Source: Nonomuraea sp. NBC_00507
GTDB taxonomy: Bacteria > Actinomycetota > Actinomycetes > Streptosporangiales > Streptosporangiaceae
Direction of reading: 5' to 3'
DNA: 64,000 nt
NCBI RefSeq assembly: GCF_036013525.1
Contig: NZ_CP107853.1
Location: forward strand, 7,936,001 to 8,000,000
The stretch's first letter is position 1. Every line of letters starts with the position of its first letter. The notes under the pieces were generated by a model. That model was not told where the DNA came from. It made no database searches and saw nothing but the letters and a program-made list of their open reading frames with translations. Of this stretch, positions 18,252 to 27,168 are shown piece by piece. A program made the translations under genes and the position numbers.

Positions 18252-18734
18252 TCAGCCGCCGATGGTCGCGTGGAGGGCTTCGTCGAGCCGTTCGTAGCCT
18301 TCCGACACCCCACGTGCCATCGGGGAGGCGATCACCAGGTCGCGCGCCTGCCGGGAGTCGAACAGGTGGGTCGTGGTGAGCGTGGTCGTGCCGTCCTGCT
18401 CGGTGAAGTCGTGGCCGACCAGCGCTTGGCCGGGGTACCAGTGGTCGTCGAACGACTCGGTGTAGGACAACCGGGAGGGTGTGACGATCTCGCGGTAGAG
18501 GCCGCCTGCGGCCATGGTCGCGCCGCCGGGCCCCTGCCAGGCGAACCGCCAGGCGCCGCCCACGCGCAGGTCGATCCGGGCCTCCACGATGGTCCAGCCG
18601 TGGGCGCCGTACCAGCGGGAGACCAGCTCCGGCCGGGTCCAGGCGGCGAACACCAGGTGGGCGGGGGCGCCGAACGTGCGTGTCATGACGATCGCGCGGT
18701 CCGACGGCGTCGCGACCGTCACGGCCGCGCTCAC
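18252..18734 (-). CDS. SRPBCC (AHSA1-like) domain protein
   Basis: Encodes 160 aa from a GTG at 18734 that overlaps the upstream stop (GTGA). It is an activator-of-Hsp90-ATPase-like START fold: RTFGAPAHLVFAAWTRPELVSRWYG, GAWRFAWQGPGG, YTESFDDHWYPG and the closing GYERLDEALHATI. Such proteins bind hydrophobic ligands. It is cotranscribed with ArsR and DinB-like genes; a role in a stress or xenobiotic response is inferred only from the neighbourhood. Confidence 0.88.
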   Translation of the reverse strand: MSAAVTVATPSDRAIVMTRTFGAPAHLVFAAWTRPELVSRWYGAHGWTIVEARIDLRVGGAWRFAWQGPGGATMAAGGLYREIVTPSRLSYTESFDDHWYPGQALVGHDFTEQDGTTTLTTTHLFDSRQARDLVIASPMARGVSEGYERLDEALHATIGG

Positions 18735-19333
18735 GGCCGCCACCGCGGATCGCGTCCGATGAAGGCGAGCAGCTTGTCCTGCGGGGAGGCGTCCTGTCCG
18801 ACCGTCACCTGCGGGCCGAACACCTCGATGCCCGGCCCGAACGCGCCCGGCGTGCGGAACTTCTCGATGAGCTCGGCGGGCAGCGCCGTCATGGCCGACC
18901 AGGCCCGCTCCACGTCGCCGGGATCGATCGTGTCGTCCTGCGACGTGGCGCGGGCCAGATCCCAGCCGTGCAGCGGGAAGTCGTCGCTGACGACCTGGTC
19001 GATGTGCTGCTGCGCGGGCATCGGGCCGGTGGGCGTGTCGCAGGGCAGGGTGGCGAGCGAGGGATCGGTCAAGATCGCCTCGACGTCGGCGCGGGCGGCG
19101 CGGAACGCCGCCACCGGGTCGTCGTCGACCGTGGGCGCCGGGCTGAGCGAACGGCCCAAGGGGCGCAGCATCGCGGCATGCATGTCGACGATGTGCCGGA
19201 CCACGTCCCTGGCGGTCCACTTCGCGCACGGGGACGGGTTCGACCACTGGTCGGGGCGGACGGACACGACCTTGCGTTCGAAGGCGTCGGCCCGGCGCCG
19301 GTAGCGGTCAGCGATCTCACTGCTCACGGACAT
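18731..19333 (-). CDS. TIGR03086-family DinB-fold metal-binding protein
   Basis: Encodes 200 aa. It shows the actinobacterial DinB/mycothiol-dependent isomerase pattern: WSNPSPCAKWTARDVVRHIVDMHA near the N-terminus, the metal His of VVRHIVDMH, and DFPLHGWDLARATSQDD later. The start ATG at 19333 overlaps the ArsR stop region by 17 bp, indicating cotranscription. The family may bind mycothiol or a metal; the precise activity is unknown. Confidence 0.85.
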   Translation of the reverse strand: MSVSSEIADRYRRRADAFERKVVSVRPDQWSNPSPCAKWTARDVVRHIVDMHAAMLRPLGRSLSPAPTVDDDPVAAFRAARADVEAILTDPSLATLPCDTPTGPMPAQQHIDQVVSDDFPLHGWDLARATSQDDTIDPGDVERAWSAMTALPAELIEKFRTPGAFGPGIEVFGPQVTVGQDASPQDKLLAFIGRDPRWRP

Positions 19334-19664
19334 CTCTTTCCTTCAGCTCGTCCAGCAGGGTGTCGAGGCTCTGGTAGCGGTCCTGCCAGAAGCTCCGGTA
19401 GCCCTCCAGCCAGTCGGTGGCCTGTTTGAGGGCGTCGGCGCGCAGCCGGCAGGGCCGTCGTTGCCGGTCCCGGCCGCGCGAGATCAGGCCCGCGCGCTCC
19501 AGGACCTTGAGATGCTTGGAGATCGCCGGCTGGGTCATGGCGAACGGCGCCGCCAGCTCCGTCACCGTGGCCTCCCCCTCCTTGAGCCGGGCCAGGATCG
19601 CCCGGCGCGTCGGATCGGCGAGCGCCGCGAAGGTGGCGTCCAGGGTTGTCTCCACCACGTCCAT
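19317..19664 (-). CDS. ArsR-family transcriptional repressor
   Basis: Encodes 115 aa. The winged helix reads FAALADPTRRAILARLKEGEATVTELAAPFAMTQPAISKHLKVLERAGLI, typical of the ArsR subgroup associated with SRPBCC genes; no metal-binding ELCVCD motif is seen. ATG 19664 is preferred over a TTG at 19670. It heads the operon ArsR-DinB-SRPBCC-(YCII remnant) and faces an SRPBCC gene on the plus strand, probably repressing both via the palindrome at 19672-19684. Confidence 0.92.
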   Translation of the reverse strand: MDVVETTLDATFAALADPTRRAILARLKEGEATVTELAAPFAMTQPAISKHLKVLERAGLISRGRDRQRRPCRLRADALKQATDWLEGYRSFWQDRYQSLDTLLDELKERDVREQ

Positions 19665-19671
19665 AGCCAAT

Positions 19672-19684
19672 GGTTAATATAACC
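19672..19684. promoter_or_regulatory. Palindromic ArsR operator candidate
   Basis: GGTTA-ata-TAACC is a perfect inverted repeat 8 bp upstream of the ArsR start, in a locally AT-rich patch, between divergent genes. A repressor bound here would block both promoters. Confidence 0.55.
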
Positions 19685-19726
19685 AGCCGGTATGTCAAGG
19701 GGTGTGTTCTGGGCTAGCATCGGATC

Positions 19727-20176
19727 ATGGGCAGGCCCGTGTACCTGGCCGCCGCCGTCCAAGTGGCGGCGCCGCCGGAGCGAGTGTTCGCGTTGATCAC
19801 CGACTGGCCGCGGCACCGGGAGTGGATGACCCTGACCACCGCCCGCCAGGCCGGCCCCGGCGCGATCGAGGCCTACACCGGGGTGCGGCCGTTCGGCTTC
19901 CTCGACACGATGACGATCACCCATTGGCAGCCGCCCGCGCTGGTGCGGGTGGAGCACACCGGCCGGGTCGTGCGCGGCCGGGGCGCCATCCGGGTCCGTC
20001 CGCGTGCGGGCGGCAGCCGGGTCATCTGGGCCGAGGAGCTGTGGCTGCCGTTCGGGCCGCTGGGCCGCGCCGTGTGGCCGATCGTCCGCCTGGTCGGCGC
20101 CGCGTTCGCCTGCCGTTCCCTGCGCAGACTCGCCGTACTGGCCGAGCGCGGCGGTGGCCGGCCGAGCTCGACCTGA
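19727..20176 (+). CDS. SRPBCC-family (polyketide-cyclase-like) protein
   Basis: Encodes 149 aa: VAAPPERVFALITDWPRHREWM is the N-terminal helix-grip region, followed by alternating beta strands (TMTITHWQPPALVRVEHTGR) and a long C-terminal helix. It binds a hydrophobic ligand or acts as a cyclase/dehydrase; the substrate is unknown. It is divergent from the ArsR operon, suggesting coregulation. Confidence 0.85.
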   Translation: MGRPVYLAAAVQVAAPPERVFALITDWPRHREWMTLTTARQAGPGAIEAYTGVRPFGFLDTMTITHWQPPALVRVEHTGRVVRGRGAIRVRPRAGGSRVIWAEELWLPFGPLGRAVWPIVRLVGAAFACRSLRRLAVLAERGGGRPSST

Positions 20177-20333
20177 TGGCCCAGCTCGCGGGTCTACGTG
20201 CGGCCCTGCTCTTTTCTTTCCGGCCCTTCTCGGGCCTGCCGTCGGGCGGGCCGTTCGGCTGCGGGCGCCGCTCTTGGCGCTCGTCGGGGACCGAGCCCGG
20301 GCTGCGGTCCGACCCTCGTACGCCGGCAGGCCG

Positions 20334-21047
20334 TCAGGGCGTGCCGGCGTACGTCGTCTGGCCGTGGCCGGCGTGGCGGGCGACCGCGGCCGCGAACGCC
20401 GAGATCACCGGGTGCGGCCGCCGCCCGTCGCCGGCCAGCTCCGGCTGGAACAGCGTGCCGAGGAAGAACGGGTGGCCGGGCAGTTCGGCCGCCCGCACCG
20501 CGCCGTCGTCGGCGGCGTGACCGGAGAACACCAGCCCGCCCGCCGCCAGCGTCTGCGTGTAAGACTCGTTGAGCCCGTAGGAGCACACGTAGGCCTCCAT
20601 GGTGGCAGGCGTGCCCATGATCTGCTCGATGAGCGTGCCGGGCGTCAGCCGTACCAGGTTCTCGTGGCCGGCCAGCGAGCACGCCAGCGGCGTGAGCAGG
20701 AAGTCGCGGGCGCCCGGCTCGTTCTCGGCGTGCGCCACGTCCAGCCCGCACACGTGCCGCGCGAACTCCAGCAGCATGTGCTGGAACCCGGCGCACGTGC
20801 CCAAGAGCGGGATCTGCTCCTCGCGGGCGACGCGCGCGGCCTCCACCGCGCCCGCCTCGTCGCGGTACGGGCTGCCGGGCAGGATCCAGATGCCGTCGAA
20901 GGCGTCCAGCCCGGCCACGTCGGTGGTGGGGATCCAGTACGGGTCGAGCGCGATGCCGTCGCGCTCACGCAGCGCCTCCATCAGCAGCGGGATGCGGGTG
21001 TGCGAGCGGACGCTGGGGGAGCGGTCCCCGACGAGGGCGATTCTCAT
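20334..21047 (-). CDS. Class I glutamine-amidotransferase-like protein (CTP synthase C-terminal related)
   Basis: Encodes 237 aa beginning MRIALVGDRSPSVRSHTRIP. The GATase fold is shown by GIWILPGSPY, the nucleophile elbow LLGTCAGFQHMLLEFAR (Cys in GTCAGFQ) and a final LFQPEL (in place of the usual HPE). It resembles the family annotated as CTP-synthase C-terminal-region-related protein, which lacks the synthetase domain. The His of the classical HxE dyad appears replaced by Gln, so glutaminase activity is uncertain. It is divergent from the LysR gene. Confidence 0.85.
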   Translation of the reverse strand: MRIALVGDRSPSVRSHTRIPLLMEALRERDGIALDPYWIPTTDVAGLDAFDGIWILPGSPYRDEAGAVEAARVAREEQIPLLGTCAGFQHMLLEFARHVCGLDVAHAENEPGARDFLLTPLACSLAGHENLVRLTPGTLIEQIMGTPATMEAYVCSYGLNESYTQTLAAGGLVFSGHAADDGAVRAAELPGHPFFLGTLFQPELAGDGRRPHPVISAFAAAVARHAGHGQTTYAGTP

Positions 21048-21117
21048 GCCCCTATGGTGGCCGCCCGCTTCAGTTAAGCGCCAACGATGAAATCTGCATC
21101 TGCTATAAGCAACGCTG

Positions 21118-22020
21118 ATGGATCCTCATTTGCTGACGACGTTCGTCACCGTCGCCCGGCACGGCTCGTTCTCCGCGGCCGCCGCCGAGCTCGGCTACAC
21201 GCAGTCGGCGATCTCCCAGCAGGTCGCCGCGCTCGAGGCGGACCTGGGGCTGGCATTGCTGAGCCGCCGCCCGGTGGAGCCGACCCCTGCGGGCCGGCGG
21301 CTGCTGGAGCACGCCGGGCCGCTGCTGCTGCGGCTGCGTGCGGCCCGCGCCGATGTGCTGCGCGCCGCGGCCGCACCCAGGCACCGGCTGCGCCTGGCCG
21401 CCACACCGCTGGCCGTCAACGCGGTCCTGGCCGGCCGCCTGGCCCGGGCGCGCGCCGCTCAGCCGCGGCTGGAGGTGACGCTGGTGACGTGCGGGCGCGA
21501 GCACGTCGGCGCCCTGGTGGCCGAAGGGGAGGCGGATCTGGGGCTGGCCGACGGCATCGCCGCGCCCAGCGATCCGCTGCGGCTGCCCGACACCGGTCCG
21601 ATGACGACCGTGGGGGTGAGCGAGGAGGAGCTGGTGGTGGCGTTGCCCGCCGATCACCCCCTGGCGGGGCGGGCGGCCCTGCGGCTGGGCGACCTGGTGG
21701 ACGCGCGCTGGCTGCAGACGGACCTGTGCCCGCTGGCGCGGCTGCGGGATCTGGTGGGGGAGGGGTTCCCGGTCGCGCTGGAGTACCGGGGCGACGACGT
21801 GCACACGGTGGTCAACCTCGTGGCCGCCGGCCACGGCCTGACCCTCCTGCCTGCCTCCGCATTGCCCGGACGGGCGCCCGAGCCATCGGGCTCCGTGGTG
21901 GCGCCGACGGCGTGCGGCGTGCCGTTGGCCTGGCCGCGTCTGGTGCACCGGGTCGAGCTGCTGCATGGCGCGCTGCCTCCTGGCTCGGCCGCCGACCTGG
22001 GCCGGGCGCTGTCGAGCTGA
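21118..22020 (+). CDS. LysR-family transcriptional regulator
   Basis: Encodes 300 aa. The N-terminal helix-turn-helix is canonical (LLTTFVTVARHGSFSAAAAELGYTQSAISQQVAALEADLGLALLSRR), followed by two effector-binding subdomains (LRLAATPLAVNAVLAGRL; GLGLADGI-like and HTVVNLVAAGHGLTLLPASAL). It is divergent from the amidotransferase-like gene across 70 bp and is its probable regulator. No LysR box was pinned down. Confidence 0.93.
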   Translation: MDPHLLTTFVTVARHGSFSAAAAELGYTQSAISQQVAALEADLGLALLSRRPVEPTPAGRRLLEHAGPLLLRLRAARADVLRAAAAPRHRLRLAATPLAVNAVLAGRLARARAAQPRLEVTLVTCGREHVGALVAEGEADLGLADGIAAPSDPLRLPDTGPMTTVGVSEEELVVALPADHPLAGRAALRLGDLVDARWLQTDLCPLARLRDLVGEGFPVALEYRGDDVHTVVNLVAAGHGLTLLPASALPGRAPEPSGSVVAPTACGVPLAWPRLVHRVELLHGALPPGSAADLGRALSS

Positions 22021-22064
22021 CGGCGATCCGCGCGCCGGCCGAGTCGGCGGCTGTCCTGCGCGCG

Positions 22065-22643
22065 CTACCGGCCCGGTTTCCGTGAAGGGTTTCTGAGGGC
22101 GAAATCGAGAGTGTCCAGAGCCCACGCCCAGGAGGCGTCGGCGTCGCGCGGGGTGTGGCGGAAGCCGCCCGCCATTTCCAGGCTCACATAACCGTGGAAG
22201 GTGCTGCCCAGGAAACGCACCGCGTCGGTCTGGTCCGGCTCCGGCAGGTCGTAGCCGCGCAGGATCGCCCGCATCATCTCCGTGTGCCGGCGCCCCGCAC
22301 TGGTGGCCGCGGTCTCCGGGTCGAGCTCGAACCGGGCGGCGGCGTACCGGCCCGGGTGCTGCTTGGCGTAGTCGCGGTAGGCGTTGGCGAAGGCCACCAG
22401 CGCATCCTTGCCCGCACGCCCGGCCAGCGCGGCGGCGGCCACATCGGCCAGCTCCTCCAGGGCCAGCAGCGCCACCCGCACCTTCAGCTCTCGCGCATTC
22501 CGGATGTGGGCGTACAGGCTCGGGTCCTTGACACCCAGCCTGCGGGCGACCGCCGAGCCGGTCAGCTTGTCGAAGCCAATCTCGTCGGCCAGCTCCGCCG
22601 CTGTCCGGGTGAGCCGTTCGCCGGTGATGCCCTCGCGTGCCAC
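22065..22643 (-). CDS. TetR-family transcriptional regulator (WHG-type C-terminus)
   Basis: Encodes 192 aa from a GTG at 22643 with GGAGG 8 bp upstream. The N-terminal domain (TRTAAELADEIGFDKLTGSAVARRLGVKDPSLYAHIRNARELKVRV) is the TetR DNA-binding unit; the C-terminus contains the FHGYVSLEMAGGF segment typical of TetR_C_33/WHG proteins. Divergent from the FBP-domain gene, with a perfect palindrome between them that it probably binds. Confidence 0.9.
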   Translation of the reverse strand: MAREGITGERLTRTAAELADEIGFDKLTGSAVARRLGVKDPSLYAHIRNARELKVRVALLALEELADVAAAALAGRAGKDALVAFANAYRDYAKQHPGRYAAARFELDPETAATSAGRRHTEMMRAILRGYDLPEPDQTDAVRFLGSTFHGYVSLEMAGGFRHTPRDADASWAWALDTLDFALRNPSRKPGR

Positions 22644-22682
22644 GGGACCTCCGATCGATTTTCTAATCAAATAAGGGATTTG

Positions 22683-22697
22683 CCTAATTATATTAGG
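22683..22697. promoter_or_regulatory. TetR operator candidate
   Basis: CCTAAT-tat-ATTAGG is a perfect 15-bp inverted repeat 40 bp upstream of the TetR start and 19 bp upstream of the FBP gene start, within a strongly AT-rich spacer. Confidence 0.6.
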
Positions 22698-22716
22698 GAA
22701 GCTAGCCTCGCGGAAC

Positions 22717-23214
22717 ATGGAACCCCTCACAGAGAGCGATGTCCGCAGGTCCTTCGTCAACTGCTCCAAGGGCGAGGCCAAGCGCCTGGGCGTCCCCCGC
22801 GACCTCGATGAGCAGCCCTGGGACCACCTCGACTTCCTCGGATGGCGAGATCCTGGCGCACCGGAACGCGGCTACCTGGTCGCCGAACGCGACGGCGGTC
22901 TGGTCGGGATCGCGCTCCGGGCGGCCCCGGGGACCTCTCGCGGCTTCACCTCGCGCAGCATGTGCTCGCTGTGCCTGACCACCCACACCAGCGGCGGCGT
23001 GGCGCTGATGACCGCACGCCGCACCGGCGAGGCCGGACGCCACGGCAACACGGTCGGGCAGTACGTATGCAGCGATCTGGCCTGTTCCCTCTACACCCGG
23101 GGCAAGAAGCAGCCGGCTGCCGGGGGAGACCTTGACGAGACTCTCTCCGTGGAGGAGAAGATCGCCCGCACTCAGGTCAACCTGACAGCCTTCATCGACA
23201 AAGTGATCAAGTAA
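22717..23214 (+). CDS. FBP (elongation-factor-G-binding, treble-clef) domain protein
   Basis: Encodes 165 aa. The C-terminal half has the four-cysteine treble-clef pattern of the FBP domain: SMCSLC and, about 40 residues later, YVCSDLACSLYTRGKK, with the conserved GxxGNTVGQYVC segment. Related FusB-type proteins bind EF-G and rescue stalled ribosomes in fusidic acid resistance; most actinobacterial members are untested. Its divergent TetR regulator suggests inducible expression, possibly by an antibiotic or small molecule. Confidence 0.87.
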   Translation: MEPLTESDVRRSFVNCSKGEAKRLGVPRDLDEQPWDHLDFLGWRDPGAPERGYLVAERDGGLVGIALRAAPGTSRGFTSRSMCSLCLTTHTSGGVALMTARRTGEAGRHGNTVGQYVCSDLACSLYTRGKKQPAAGGDLDETLSVEEKIARTQVNLTAFIDKVIK

Positions 23215-23372
23215 CGGCCTTCTGAGGCGGGGTCGTGTCAGCGGCCGTGTCAGCACGGCAACAGCCCGATATCAGAGCGGTCGGCGATCGTGGATGCCAT
23301 GAACGGCTCAGCGACTGCGTCCTCGCGCCGCACGGCCATTGCAACGCATCCTTCGCGAGATGAGGAATAGCC

Positions 23373-24581
23373 ATGGGTGAATCCCTCCACACCGTCACGT
23401 CGATGCCGACGGCGCGTCAGCTCGGCTGCCCCTTCGACCCGCCCAAGGAGCTGATCGAGGCCCGCGAGCACGGCCCGATCAGCCGATTCCCCTTCCCTAG
23501 CGGGCACCAGGGCTGGCTGGTCACCGGCTACGACCTGGTCCGGTCGGTCCTGGCCGATCCGCGGTTCAGCTCGCGCAGGGAGCTCATGCGCCACCACCCG
23601 CTGATCGACTACGGCGACATCGAGGTCCCTCCGGCGCCGCCCGGCGAGTTCCTGCTCATGGACGAGCCTCAGCACGGCCGGTACCGGAAACCGCTGGTGG
23701 GCAAGTTCACCGTCCGGCGGATGCGGCTGCTCACCGAGCGGGTCGAGCAGATCACCGCCGAGCACCTGGACGCCATGGAGAAGGCCGGGCCGCCGGCGGA
23801 CCTGGTGACCGCGTTCGCCAAGCCGATCCCCGCCATCGTGATCTGTGAGCTGCTGGGGGTGCCGGATGAAGACCGGGGCTTCTTCCAGGAGAACATCGAC
23901 AAGTTCCTCGGCGGGGAGGTCGGCGACGAGGAGCTGATGGCGGCCTACACCGCGACGCAGCAGTACCTCGCCGAGCTGGTGGTGGCCAAGCGCGCGAACC
24001 CCACCGACGACGTGCTCAGCGACCTGCTCGACGGCGACCTGACCGACGAGGAGTTGCAGGGGATGGCCCTGATCCTGCTGTCGGCCGGGTTCGACACCAC
24101 CGCGAACATGCTGGCGCTGGGCACCTTCGCGCTGCTGCAGAACCCGGAGCAGCTCGCCAGTCTGCGCGCCGAGCCTGCGCTCACCGACCAGGCCGTGGAA
24201 GAGCTGCTGCGGTATCTGAGCGTCGCCAAGCAGTTCCAAAGGGTCGCGCTGGAGGACGTCGAGCTGGGCGGCCACACCATCACGGCCGGTACGACGGTCA
24301 TCCTGTCCCTCAACACCGCCAACCGCGACCCCGAACGCTTCACCGACCCCCACGTGCTCGACCTGCGCAGGCAGGACGGCGGTCACCTGGCCTTCAGCCA
24401 CGGCATCCACCAGTGCCTGGGCCAGCAGCTCGCCCGCGTCGAGATGCGCGTTGCGCTCCCCGCACTGATCGACCGCTTCCCCACGCTGCGCCTGGCCGTA
24501 CCGGCCGACGAGGTTGCGCTCCGTCCGGAGACCGCGGACATCTACGGGGTGAAGAGCCTCCCGGTCACCTGGGACGTGTAA
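23373..24581 (+). CDS. Cytochrome P450
   Basis: Encodes 402 aa, a full-length bacterial class I P450. The I-helix reads LLSAGFDTTANML (oxygen-binding AGxxTT), the K-helix EELLRYLS contains ExxR, NRDPERFTDP precedes the heme loop FSHGIHQCLGQQLAR with the Cys ligand. It needs ferredoxin and reductase partners not encoded nearby. Its substrate is unknown; no biosynthetic cluster flanks it. A strong bidirectional hairpin follows. Confidence 0.94.
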   Translation: MGESLHTVTSMPTARQLGCPFDPPKELIEAREHGPISRFPFPSGHQGWLVTGYDLVRSVLADPRFSSRRELMRHHPLIDYGDIEVPPAPPGEFLLMDEPQHGRYRKPLVGKFTVRRMRLLTERVEQITAEHLDAMEKAGPPADLVTAFAKPIPAIVICELLGVPDEDRGFFQENIDKFLGGEVGDEELMAAYTATQQYLAELVVAKRANPTDDVLSDLLDGDLTDEELQGMALILLSAGFDTTANMLALGTFALLQNPEQLASLRAEPALTDQAVEELLRYLSVAKQFQRVALEDVELGGHTITAGTTVILSLNTANRDPERFTDPHVLDLRRQDGGHLAFSHGIHQCLGQQLARVEMRVALPALIDRFPTLRLAVPADEVALRPETADIYGVKSLPVTWDV

Positions 24582-24637
24582 CGGGTGCTGATCGGCGGTG
24601 ATCGGCCGCCATGATTGCCTCCGTATGCATGGGTGAT

Positions 24638-24680
24638 GGCGTCAGGACGAAGCGCACGGCCCGCGCTTCGTCCTGACGCC
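24638..24680. terminator. Strong bidirectional terminator
   Basis: A perfect 17-bp stem (GGCGTCAGGACGAAGCG and its complement) encloses a 9-nt loop. It lies between the convergent P450 and DUF6223 genes, abutting the stop codon of the latter. Confidence 0.75.
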
Positions 24681-25148
24681 TCAGCTACGCGCTGAGCTCG
24701 AGGCGCGCACGCCGGCCGAGCGCGGCCCCGGCCCGCGGCGGGAGCGGGCCAGAGCCAGCCCGCCGAGGACCATGGCGATCAGCCCGACCACCAGCGCCAT
24801 GAAGCCGCCGACTATTCCGTAGCCGGTGCCGGGGCCACCGTCGGCGGCGGCCACAACGAGCCCGCCGATGACCGCGCCGGCCAGCCCCGCCACGAGCGCC
24901 ACGATGGCCCCCCTTCGCCCGTTGCCGGTGCCGATCCGACCGGCGGAGCGGGCCAGGGCCAGCCCGCCGATGACCACGCCGGCCAGTCCCAGCAGCGCGG
25001 CCACCACGGACCAGAGACGCCCGGCGGTCAAGGTGTAGGCACTGACATCGGCCGCCGGGGCCATGACATGCGCGGCCGCCGGTGTGGCGAACCCGAGACC
25101 TCCCAGCAGGGCGGCTGCGACGGCGGCAACGAGGTGGCGGACGGGCAT
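24681..25148 (-). CDS. DUF6223-like small membrane protein
   Basis: Encodes 155 aa starting MPVRHLVAAVAAALL after AAGGAGC. An N-terminal signal segment ending ATPAAAH is followed by three hydrophobic, glycine-rich helices, the last two related repeats (VVIGGLALARSAGR and MVLGGLALARSRRG). This matches the DUF6223 pattern of actinobacterial integral membrane proteins with unknown role. Confidence 0.75.
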   Translation of the reverse strand: MPVRHLVAAVAAALLGGLGFATPAAAHVMAPAADVSAYTLTAGRLWSVVAALLGLAGVVIGGLALARSAGRIGTGNGRRGAIVALVAGLAGAVIGGLVVAAADGGPGTGYGIVGGFMALVVGLIAMVLGGLALARSRRGPGPRSAGVRASSSARS

Positions 25149-25367
25149 GAGGTGCTCCTTCTCTCCTGCGACTGAACCTCGCCTGAGCATGTCCGCTGGA
25201 CCCACCGCCGATCGTCCCCCGGAGGCAGGCAATTCGCGCTGCCGCCGATGCCTCACCCGCGTGCTGCGGAAGCCGCAGGAGCAGGGGAAGGTACTGCGTG
25301 CGCGGTAGGCGGCCGGTCATCCGTGCGCAGGTGTTGCCCGGGCGAACATCCGGCTAGGGTGCCGCGC

Positions 25368-26495
25368 ATGAGCACAGGACCGTCCGGTGTCCGGGCAGGT
25401 GTCACAGACTGGGCGATCGCCGTCGGCGTGGCGGCGGCGCTGCTGGTCACCGGGCTGTCCGGTGAGCACTCGGCCACGTTCCTCGACCTGCTCGGCTACG
25501 TGCTCCTGACGGCAGGCGGCCTGGTGCTGGCCGCGCGCCGCCGGGTTCCGGTTCCCGTCCTGGCCGTCACCGGGGTGTGCGCGGTGGGTTATCAGGCCGC
25601 CGGTTTCGACGTACCGGCCGTCGCGTACCTGTTCGCGGTGTACGCAGCCGTGCGGGCGGGACACCGGACGATCACGGTGGCGGCAAGCGTGATCATGCTG
25701 GCCGTTCTGCCCCTCGCGGCCCTGGCCTCGGGCCTGCACGACACGGGCGAGGCGTTCGCGCAGGCCCGAGGCGCCCTCGAGCTGGCCTGGCTGATCGCGG
25801 CCGGCGCCGCGGGCGAAGCGCTGCGGCAGGCCGAGCGGCGGGCGGATGAGGCCGAGCGCACCCGGGAGGAGACCGCGCGGCGCCGCGCCGACGAGGAGCG
25901 GCTGCACATCGCGCGGGAGCTGCATGATTCGCTCACCCACCAGATCTCGATCATCAAGCTGCAGGCCGAAGTCGCCGTCCACGTGGCCCGCAGGCGGGGT
26001 GAGCAGGTGCCGGAGACCCTGCTGGCGATCCAGGAGGCCGGACGTGAGGCGGCCCGGGAGCTGCGCGCGACCCTGGAGGCGCTGCGCGAGGACGACACGC
26101 ATCCGCCGCGTGGGCTCGACCACGTTGCGGAGCTGGTGGAACGGGCTCGGTCGACCGGCCTGGACGCGACGCTGACGATCGGGGGGCAACGACACGACGT
26201 GCCGGCCGCGGTGGACCGGACCGTCTACCGGATCGTTCAGGAGTCCCTCACCAACATCGCCCGTCACGCCGCGGCCGCGACGGCGTCGGTCCGGATCGAC
26301 TACCGTCCCGACGCCCTCGCGATCCGCATCGACGACGACGGCAAGGCCACGCCGGACGCCGCCCCGGTGCCCGGCGTGGGGCTGCTCGGGATGCGCGAGC
26401 GCGTCACCGCCCTCGGCGGTCGCCTGCGGGCGGCACCGCGCGGCGAGGGCGGCTTCACCGTCCAAGCCGAACTTCCCGTGGACCGGACGTCGTGA
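25368..26495 (+). CDS. Two-component sensor histidine kinase (NarL/DesK type)
   Basis: Encodes 375 aa. Five or so membrane segments (residues about 12-150) lead into a coiled linker and the HisKA_3 motif RLHIARELHDSLTHQISIIKLQAEVAV, with the phospho-accepting His in ELHD. The HATPase_c domain shows YRIVQESLTNIARHA (N box) and VGLLGMRERVTALGG (G box). The stop overlaps the regulator start (GTGA). It senses an unknown membrane or envelope signal. Confidence 0.93.
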   Translation: MSTGPSGVRAGVTDWAIAVGVAAALLVTGLSGEHSATFLDLLGYVLLTAGGLVLAARRRVPVPVLAVTGVCAVGYQAAGFDVPAVAYLFAVYAAVRAGHRTITVAASVIMLAVLPLAALASGLHDTGEAFAQARGALELAWLIAAGAAGEALRQAERRADEAERTREETARRRADEERLHIARELHDSLTHQISIIKLQAEVAVHVARRRGEQVPETLLAIQEAGREAARELRATLEALREDDTHPPRGLDHVAELVERARSTGLDATLTIGGQRHDVPAAVDRTVYRIVQESLTNIARHAAAATASVRIDYRPDALAIRIDDDGKATPDAAPVPGVGLLGMRERVTALGGRLRAAPRGEGGFTVQAELPVDRTS

Positions 26496-27154
26496 TCCGC
26501 GTCCTGCTGGTCGACGACCAGCCGCTCCTTCGCAGTGGATTCCGGGCGCTCCTCGACCTCGAGGACGACATCGAGGTGGTGGCCGAGGCCGCCGACGGGA
26601 AGGAGGGCCTGGCCCTGGTCAAGGAACACCTGCCCGACGTCGCGCTCATCGACATCCAGATGCCGGTCGTGGACGGCATCGAGGCGACCCGGCGCATCGC
26701 CGCGGACCCGGCGCTGGCCGGGGTGCACGTCGTCATCCTGACCAACTACGGCTTGGACGAATACGTCTTCAACGCGCTGCGCGCCGGCGCGGCCGGATTC
26801 CTCGTCAAAGACATCGTGCCGGAGGACTTCCTCCACGCCGTACGCGTCGCCGCGCGCGGTGACGCCCTGCTCGCACCGTCGATCACCCGCAAGCTGATCA
26901 ACCGGTACGTCACCCAGCCGCTCCGCACCGGCGCCGGCACGGAGCTGAAAGAACTGACCAACCGCGAACGCGAGGCCGTCACGCTGGTCGCGCAGGGCCT
27001 GTCCAACGACCAGATCGCCGACCGCATGATGATCAGCTCACTGACCGCGAAGACCCACATCAACCGGGCCATGGCCAAGCTCCATGCCCGTGACCGTGCC
27101 CAGCTCGTGGTCCTCGCCTACGAATCGGGCCTGGTAGTCCCACGCACCTCCTGA
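26492..27154 (+). CDS. NarL/LuxR-family response regulator
   Basis: Encodes 220 aa from GTG at 26492, overlapping the kinase stop. The receiver domain has the acidic pair DDQ, the phospho-acceptor Asp in VALIDIQMP and the Lys of FLVKD; the C-terminal LuxR helix-turn-helix is LTNREREAVTLVAQGLSNDQIADRMMISSLTAKTHINRAMAKL. It is the cognate partner of the upstream kinase. Targets unknown. Confidence 0.95.
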   Translation: MIRVLLVDDQPLLRSGFRALLDLEDDIEVVAEAADGKEGLALVKEHLPDVALIDIQMPVVDGIEATRRIAADPALAGVHVVILTNYGLDEYVFNALRAGAAGFLVKDIVPEDFLHAVRVAARGDALLAPSITRKLINRYVTQPLRTGAGTELKELTNREREAVTLVAQGLSNDQIADRMMISSLTAKTHINRAMAKLHARDRAQLVVLAYESGLVVPRTS

Positions 27155-27168
27155 CCTCCCCGGTAGGG

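Noticed and set aside
17246..18313. A 355-codon minus-strand frame beginning at MGCRKATNG
   Set aside because: Antisense to the GntR gene for most of its length; only the short MKHPLMIGLDESD part is a real remnant, of YCII type.
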